From assembly GCA_947494925.1 (NCBI GenBank), contig CANLWS010000017.1, positions 1 through 56,587 on the forward strand: a DNA stretch of 56,587 nt. The letters run 5' to 3'. The notes below the pieces were generated by a model. It had not been told where the DNA came from. It did no database searches and worked only from the letters and a program-made list of their open reading frames with translations. A program made the position numbers and the translations under genes. Positions 52,191 through 56,587 of this stretch are shown piece after piece. Every line of letters begins with the position of its first letter. Positions within the stretch are counted from its first letter, which is position 1. This stretch comes from an uncultured Alteromonadaceae bacterium (GTDB lineage Bacteria > Pseudomonadota > Gammaproteobacteria > Enterobacterales > Alteromonadaceae).

Positions 52191-52682
52191 ATGCCAAAAG
52201 TGGCGATTGTTATGGGGTCAACATCAGACTGGCCAACGATGCAACAGGCAGCCATCATGCTGAAAAACCTGGGCGTGGATTTTGATGCCAAAGTTGTCTC
52301 GGCGCACCGAACTCCAAAGCTGTTAACTGAGTTTGCCGAATCTGCTGCAGACAAAGGTTATGATGTCATTATTGGTGGAGCAGGGGGCGCAGCTCATCTG
52401 CCCGGCATGATAGCCGCGCACACTCACCTACCGGTATTTGGTGTACCAGTGCGTTCAAGTCAGCTAAGCGGATTAGATTCCTTGCTGTCCATTGTGCAAA
52501 TGCCTAAGGGTGTTGCAGTGGGCACACTGGCCATCGGTGAAGCAGGGGCTGCCAATGCCGGCTTGCTCGCAGCGCAGGTAGTCGCCTTACAGGATCCGGC
52601 AGTGAGCGCCGCAATCAAGCAGTTCCGCCAGGAACAAACAGACAAAGTGCTGGCGTCTGCTGAGCTGGAGCTACCTGAATGA
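52191..52682 (+). CDS. purE: N5-carboxyaminoimidazole ribonucleotide mutase PurE
   Basis: A 163-residue class I PurE. The phosphate/substrate site is '[17 protein letters not shown]', then '[11 protein letters not shown]' and '[19 protein letters not shown]', with '[33 protein letters not shown]' read in pieces. It converts N5-CAIR to CAIR in purine synthesis. ATG 52191 is chosen because AGGAG is 5 nt upstream and '[15 protein letters not shown]' is the family start; the upstream ATG at 52134 is rejected. Overlaps purK by 4 nt (ATGA). Confidence 0.95.
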   Translation: MPKVAIVMGSTSDWPTMQQAAIMLKNLGVDFDAKVVSAHRTPKLLTEFAESAADKGYDVIIGGAGGAAHLPGMIAAHTHLPVFGVPVRSSQLSGLDSLLSIVQMPKGVAVGTLAIGEAGAANAGLLAAQVVALQDPAVSAAIKQFRQEQTDKVLASAELELPE

Positions 52683-53824
52683 AGGTACTGATTTACGGTT
52701 CAGGTCAACTGGCGCGCATGATGTATCTGGCGGGTTGTCCGCTGGGTATAGATGTTCAGGCTGTGGATGTAAACACCAATACGGTGGTTGACCCAATTTC
52801 AAAACGTCCCTCAGAACACAGCCTGGACCAGGCGATTGATTGGGCAGATGCCCTGTCGGTGGAATTTGAACATGTCCCCGAGTCTTTGCTGGAACAGGCA
52901 GAGCTAAGTGGCAAACTGATGCCCGGTATTGAAGCCATACTCACCGGCGCAGACAGAGTTCGTGAAAAAACCTTGTTGGATAAACTGGCTATCCCCAACT
53001 GTGCACATAAGATTGTCAATCACATAGACCAGCTACCGGCAGCGATAGAATCACTTGGCGACCAGTTGATTATTAAAGCCAGCCGCGATGGATACGATGG
53101 TTACGGCCAATGGCGTCTGGACGGCAAACAGAATCTGCCAGCGCTGAACAAATCTTTGAGTCAGCTGGATCTGAAAAGAGTCCCGCTTATTGTTGAAACC
53201 CTGACCCGATTCGAGCGCGAACTATCCTTAGTAGGCGTGCGCGGCAAAAACGGTGAAACGCGTTTCTACCCGCTGGCTGAAAACCTCCATCACGAAGGGC
53301 AATTGCACGTATCAGTGGCGCCCGCTCCTGATGTCACTCACGAACTAGATAAACAAGCGCAAGACGCCTTCACTAAGCTTGCTGATGCCTTGGATTATGT
53401 GGGCGTGTTGGCGGTGGAGTTTTTCCAGGTAGGCAACAACCTGCTGGTGAATGAAATCGCCCCACGGGTGCACAACTCAGGTCACTGGAGCATGCAGGGC
53501 ACCGATACCTGTCAGTTCGAAAACCACCTGCGCGCTGTCTGCGGTTTACCGCTGGGCAATACCCAGTGCAAAACAGAAAGTGCCATGATCAATATTATTG
53601 GCTGCAGCGAGTTCTCAACAGATTTACTCAGCATTCCAGGCTGTCACCTGCACTGGTACGGTAAAACCGTCAGACCCAAACGCAAAATGGGTCACATAAA
53701 TATCACCGCAGATGACTTTGCAGGCCTGGCAGAATTGATGACAACACTGGCTAAATACCTGCCAGTAGAGCATTTTCCCAAGCTGTTGGACGAGGCCGAT
53801 AAATTAGCAAAAATAAAAAGTTGA
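52679..53824 (+). CDS. purK: N5-carboxyaminoimidazole ribonucleotide synthase PurK
   Basis: A 381-residue ATP-grasp enzyme that makes N5-CAIR from AIR, ATP and bicarbonate. Features are the N-terminal '[21 protein letters not shown]', the ATP-grasp core '[18 protein letters not shown]', '[18 protein letters not shown]', '[29 protein letters not shown]' (read in pieces) and '[13 protein letters not shown]'. It is the partner of PurE and is translationally coupled to it. Its stop codon overlaps the -35 of the tRNA promoter. Confidence 0.95.
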   Translation: MKVLIYGSGQLARMMYLAGCPLGIDVQAVDVNTNTVVDPISKRPSEHSLDQAIDWADALSVEFEHVPESLLEQAELSGKLMPGIEAILTGADRVREKTLLDKLAIPNCAHKIVNHIDQLPAAIESLGDQLIIKASRDGYDGYGQWRLDGKQNLPALNKSLSQLDLKRVPLIVETLTRFERELSLVGVRGKNGETRFYPLAENLHHEGQLHVSVAPAPDVTHELDKQAQDAFTKLADALDYVGVLAVEFFQVGNNLLVNEIAPRVHNSGHWSMQGTDTCQFENHLRAVCGLPLGNTQCKTESAMINIIGCSEFSTDLLSIPGCHLHWYGKTVRPKRKMGHINITADDFAGLAELMTTLAKYLPVEHFPKLLDEADKLAKIKS

Positions 53825-53848
53825 CAAAAATATTTGAGACCCTAAAAT
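53821..53848 (+). promoter_or_regulatory. Strong promoter of tRNA-Thr
   Basis: TTGACA (53821-53826), a 16-nt spacer and TAAAAT (53843-53848), followed by a GC-rich discriminator AGCGCC as found in stringently controlled stable-RNA promoters. The -35 hexamer contains the purK TGA stop. Confidence 0.75.
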
Positions 53849-53918
53849 AGCGCCTCGCTTTCGGGGACAGCAGCATCAAACTGCTTACCAACAACCCGAA
53901 AGTAGCGTCACCCAGTGT

Positions 53919-53994
<76 letters not shown>

Positions 53995-54004
53995 TTTTCC
54001 TCTT

Positions 54005-54023
54005 TAGCGCGAAGTCGCGCTTT
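54005..54023 (+). terminator. Terminator of tRNA-Thr
   Basis: AGCGCG / CGCGCT stem with a short AAGT loop followed by TTTAT, 11 nt after the tRNA. The rest of 54024-54172 is AT-rich with nothing recognised. Confidence 0.65.
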
Positions 54024-54172
54024 ATACACATTGACTATTCAATATTCAATATAGATTAATAGCTTCAGACTACCTTCGATTTAGCTCAGATATTTCAATC
54101 CCTATCAGGCTATCAACATCGTTATTGAATTCAGAATAATTTCTATTATAGCGTACTTATAAGCGTAGTTTA

Positions 54173-54373
54173 TTAGTCTGCAATTAGACTTCCAACAGGC
54201 GGAATTCTGGGTTTATGCGGGATTAGATCACCCTTCATAGTCCTGACGTCACGTTCAATGACTTCTTGGCTGGAGTTGAAGCTCAAAGATGCACTCCCTC
54301 CGGTTACCTGAATAAGTTCAAATGAACTCAATTCCCTTATTTCTTTTGAACGTTCAACCTTATTACTCTTCAT
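54173..54373 (-). CDS. Orphan double-glycine-leader peptide
   Basis: A 66-residue peptide. The leader (residues 1-26) ends 'ELSSFELIQVTGG', close to the consensus LSxxELxxIxGG recognised by C39 peptidases. The 40-residue remainder ends 'PRIPPVGSLIAD' and is Ser/Arg/Pro-rich, with no EE motif. ATG 54373 has GGAG 6 nt upstream; a TTG at 54415 is unlikely. No processing or export gene is adjacent; the C39 exporter at 32.6-34.7 kb is the nearest candidate partner. Divergent from the propeller gene. Confidence 0.68.
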   Translation of the reverse strand: MKSNKVERSKEIRELSSFELIQVTGGSASLSFNSSQEVIERDVRTMKGDLIPHKPRIPPVGSLIAD

Positions 54374-54497
54374 CTTTTTCTCCGATTGCAAGAACGTATT
54401 GTTTCGTGGTATCAAAATTATAGGTCTATTTTGGATGTCAATTGTTTGGATACTTTAATAATTGAGCCAGTATATTTGAAAATTAGGACAAATTTGA

Positions 54498-56546
54498 ATG
54501 TCTACCAAAAAATATCTAATTATAATATTGAGTTTTCTTAGTACTGGAGTTCAAGCGGACGCTTTAACCGACTATTTAGCACTACTAAACAATAATAAGA
54601 ATGAATATTCTGGGCTAATTTACGCTGCCCATAAGGGACCAAATAAAATATGGATGAGTGGCGAAAATGGATTATTTTATCTCGCCGGTAATAAGGCATC
54701 CTCAGTTACATTGCCGGCGGGTATTGAAAGCAGGGATATATGGGGCTTATATGAGGACAAACAGGACCAGCTCTGGATAGCCTCTCGCGAAGACGGTGTG
54801 CTCATTTATGACATACAGTCTAGTCATTTCAAGGAGATCGACTTCTCACATTTGGGAAATTCTAAGAGCTGTAACAAAGTAGTTCCGTATACACATAACT
54901 CCATATTAATTAATTGTGATGACGGCATTAAGCTAGTTAATATTATTAACTTTAATACTTCTACCCTATTTAAGAGTGACTTAAGTGATGTTAACTCAGA
55001 ACCTAACATCATAGATATTGCAGTGGATGCTGATAACAATATTTGGTTATCTAAACCAAATGTTGGAGTATTGAAGTTAGATGTAACTAAAAATAGCCTT
55101 ATAAATATATCTCAAAAATATGAAATCCAGGGAGCTCTTGTATCTGAATTGTTTATCGACTCAAGCCGTAATATTTGGGTTGCTTCTGAACTTGGAATTT
55201 ATCGTGTAAATGAGGAGCGTCAGATTTCGAAAAAAATCAATCTGTCTGGAAATAAAGGTTCAGGAAGGACGGAAAAAATTTTTGAAGACTCGTCAGGTAA
55301 TATTTGGTATGCCTCCGATGTACTTTACCTTTTTAACAAATCCGAAAATATCTTTGAGAGGGCAGAAGATAAAAATCCACTCTTAATCGCTGATAAATTG
55401 GGGAGTATCAGTGAGCTAGTAGAGGGGCCTGCAAAAGAATTGTTATTGTTTTCGAATTTACATGGGCTCATTCCTTTTTCCGTGTTATCAGAAGGTTTCT
55501 CTTATTTGAAATTAGATAACAGTAACTTTGCAGGGAATATTGCGTCATCTTTACTTGTAAACGATAGAGTTCTAGTTTTTTCCGACAACAATAATTTGTA
55601 TTCGTACGACACTACTGAATCAACGACGGAGCTATTAATAAAGGGCGTAGGCTATGTAGATACTTTGATTAAAACCAAAGACTCAAGATTACTAATGTCT
55701 ATAGAAAGCAAAGGATTAGCTATTTTGGATTTAGTGAATAGAAACCTTGCTTTCTTCGATCACAGACGTTTACGCCTACCTGATCCAATCACTTCTCAAA
55801 TATACGGAATGGAACAAATAGGAGAAGATATATACATTGGAATCGTTGGCCCTACTAAGTTTGGATTATTTAAAGGTGATTTGCATAACGGATTTAATCC
55901 GGTGTTAGATAATGTGTTAGTTGATGCCGTTAAGAGGCATTCTTCCGGAAACATATTTTTAGCAACCAGGAAAAAAGGTGTAGTTGAACTCAAAAATGAC
56001 ATTGAGGTAAATCGTTGGTTTGTGAATGAAGACGGCAAAGAGCTTGTTGTTTTATGTTTATATGAAGACAACCGCGGAGTTTTATGGTTGTGCACTAACG
56101 GAAACGGTTTAGGTTATCTAAATACATCCCTAAAAACTGTTACTTACATTGACAGCCAGCATACTGCTAATTCTTTGTACATAAGAGATATGGTTCAAGA
56201 TTCAAATGGTTTTTATTGGATTTTAACGAATAAAGGAATGGTTAGATATGATCATGCTAAGAGCTTTAGCTACTTGTTAGGACCACAAGACGGGGTATTA
56301 GATACTGATTTTGAAATCACTGCGTCGACCAAGCTTAACGGCGACCAAATATTATTGGCTGGGGATAACTACAATTATATTTTGGATACAAATTCGTTTG
56401 AAAGTCATATAGATCTGCGTAACAAAAGGAAGACTCAAGCAATAGTCAATTCCTTGGTCGCACATTCTTCGGATAGTCATAGCACAAAAATATTCAGAAA
56501 TTTATTGGACTGTAGTGGTCAAGTAATATTGGCCACGGGTTTATAG
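54498..56546 (+). CDS. Exported two-component-regulator-type propeller protein lacking output domain
   Basis: A 682-residue exported protein with signal peptide 1-20. It is made of repeated Reg_prop-like strands: 'IWGLYEDKQDQLWIASREDGVLIYD', 'VDADNNIWLSKPNVGVLKLD', 'FIDSSRNIWVASELGIYRV', 'FEDSSGNIWYASDVLYLF', 'YEDNRGVLWLCTNGNGLGYL' and 'VQDSNGFYWILTNKGMVRYD' (each shown in part), as in the N-terminal sensor of hybrid kinases and GGDEF proteins of Alteromonadales. The usual Y_Y_Y domain, membrane helix and kinase/cyclase are absent: a TAG lies at 56544-56546, 41 nt before the window end. It may be truncated by a nonsense or frameshift change. AT-rich compared with its neighbours. Confidence 0.72.
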   Translation: MSTKKYLIIILSFLSTGVQADALTDYLALLNNNKNEYSGLIYAAHKGPNKIWMSGENGLFYLAGNKASSVTLPAGIESRDIWGLYEDKQDQLWIASREDGVLIYDIQSSHFKEIDFSHLGNSKSCNKVVPYTHNSILINCDDGIKLVNIINFNTSTLFKSDLSDVNSEPNIIDIAVDADNNIWLSKPNVGVLKLDVTKNSLINISQKYEIQGALVSELFIDSSRNIWVASELGIYRVNEERQISKKINLSGNKGSGRTEKIFEDSSGNIWYASDVLYLFNKSENIFERAEDKNPLLIADKLGSISELVEGPAKELLLFSNLHGLIPFSVLSEGFSYLKLDNSNFAGNIASSLLVNDRVLVFSDNNNLYSYDTTESTTELLIKGVGYVDTLIKTKDSRLLMSIESKGLAILDLVNRNLAFFDHRRLRLPDPITSQIYGMEQIGEDIYIGIVGPTKFGLFKGDLHNGFNPVLDNVLVDAVKRHSSGNIFLATRKKGVVELKNDIEVNRWFVNEDGKELVVLCLYEDNRGVLWLCTNGNGLGYLNTSLKTVTYIDSQHTANSLYIRDMVQDSNGFYWILTNKGMVRYDHAKSFSYLLGPQDGVLDTDFEITASTKLNGDQILLAGDNYNYILDTNSFESHIDLRNKRKTQAIVNSLVAHSSDSHSTKIFRNLLDCSGQVILATGL

Positions 56547-56587
56547 TTATTCCAGTAACGCTTTTCCGATTCATTTGGTGTTAATCC

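Overview
The window looks like chromosomal DNA of a marine gammaproteobacterium of the Alteromonadales (Alteromonadaceae-like). The main reasons are the gppA-rhlB / trxA / rho block in the order known from gammaproteobacteria, a stand-alone second EF-G of the marine gammaproteobacterial type, purE-purK, nhaA, rluF, a PEP-CTERM protein with its associated acyltransferase, and many secreted S9/M20/amidohydrolase enzymes. No phage, insertion sequence, rRNA operon or CRISPR array was seen. The genus is inferred from gene content, not from a database search.

Layout. 1-8.7 kb: small lipoprotein, MaoC-like protein, a + strand run (substrate-binding protein, DUF2721, membrane protein, Old Yellow Enzyme), a multi-pass membrane protein, a secreted repeat protein made of SGD repeats, and rluF. 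8.8-21.5 kb: aldo/keto reductase, secreted proline-type peptidase, a MATE exporter preceded by a possible attenuator, a DUF3108/LytTR pair, a serine hydrolase, a LysR/DJ-1 divergent pair, a nitrilase and a PEP-CTERM-associated acyltransferase. 21.6-30.4 kb: second EF-G, a PEP-CTERM protein, a GGDEF protein, a periplasmic binding protein and a 1114-residue TolB-propeller/amidohydrolase fusion.

30.5-36.0 kb (- strand) is the accessory highlight: a compact peptide-natural-product operon. In transcription order it has a HlyD-type adaptor, a C39-peptidase ABC exporter, a solo LuxR-type HTH regulator, a damaged or unusually started double-glycine peptide, a tiny two-TM membrane protein, an intact double-glycine precursor whose core carries an STxxxxEE motif, and a RimK-like ATP-grasp enzyme. 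This is the architecture expected for an omega-ester peptide (graspetide) exported and leader-cleaved by a C39 transporter. A further double-glycine peptide gene sits alone at 54.2-54.4 kb. Upstream of the operon, 36.0-36.5 kb is non-coding and rich in small inverted and direct repeats.

36.5-54 kb is mostly core: DUF962, DUF389, a CnoX/YbbN-like thioredoxin-TPR protein, gppA-rhlB, divergent trxA, a small secreted protein, a PadR regulator with a permease-prefix membrane protein, rho, an M20 amidohydrolase, a hybrid histidine kinase, a CbbR-like LysR regulator overlapping nhaA, purE-purK, and tRNA-Thr(UGU). The window ends with a secreted beta-propeller sensor-like protein that stops before any output domain.
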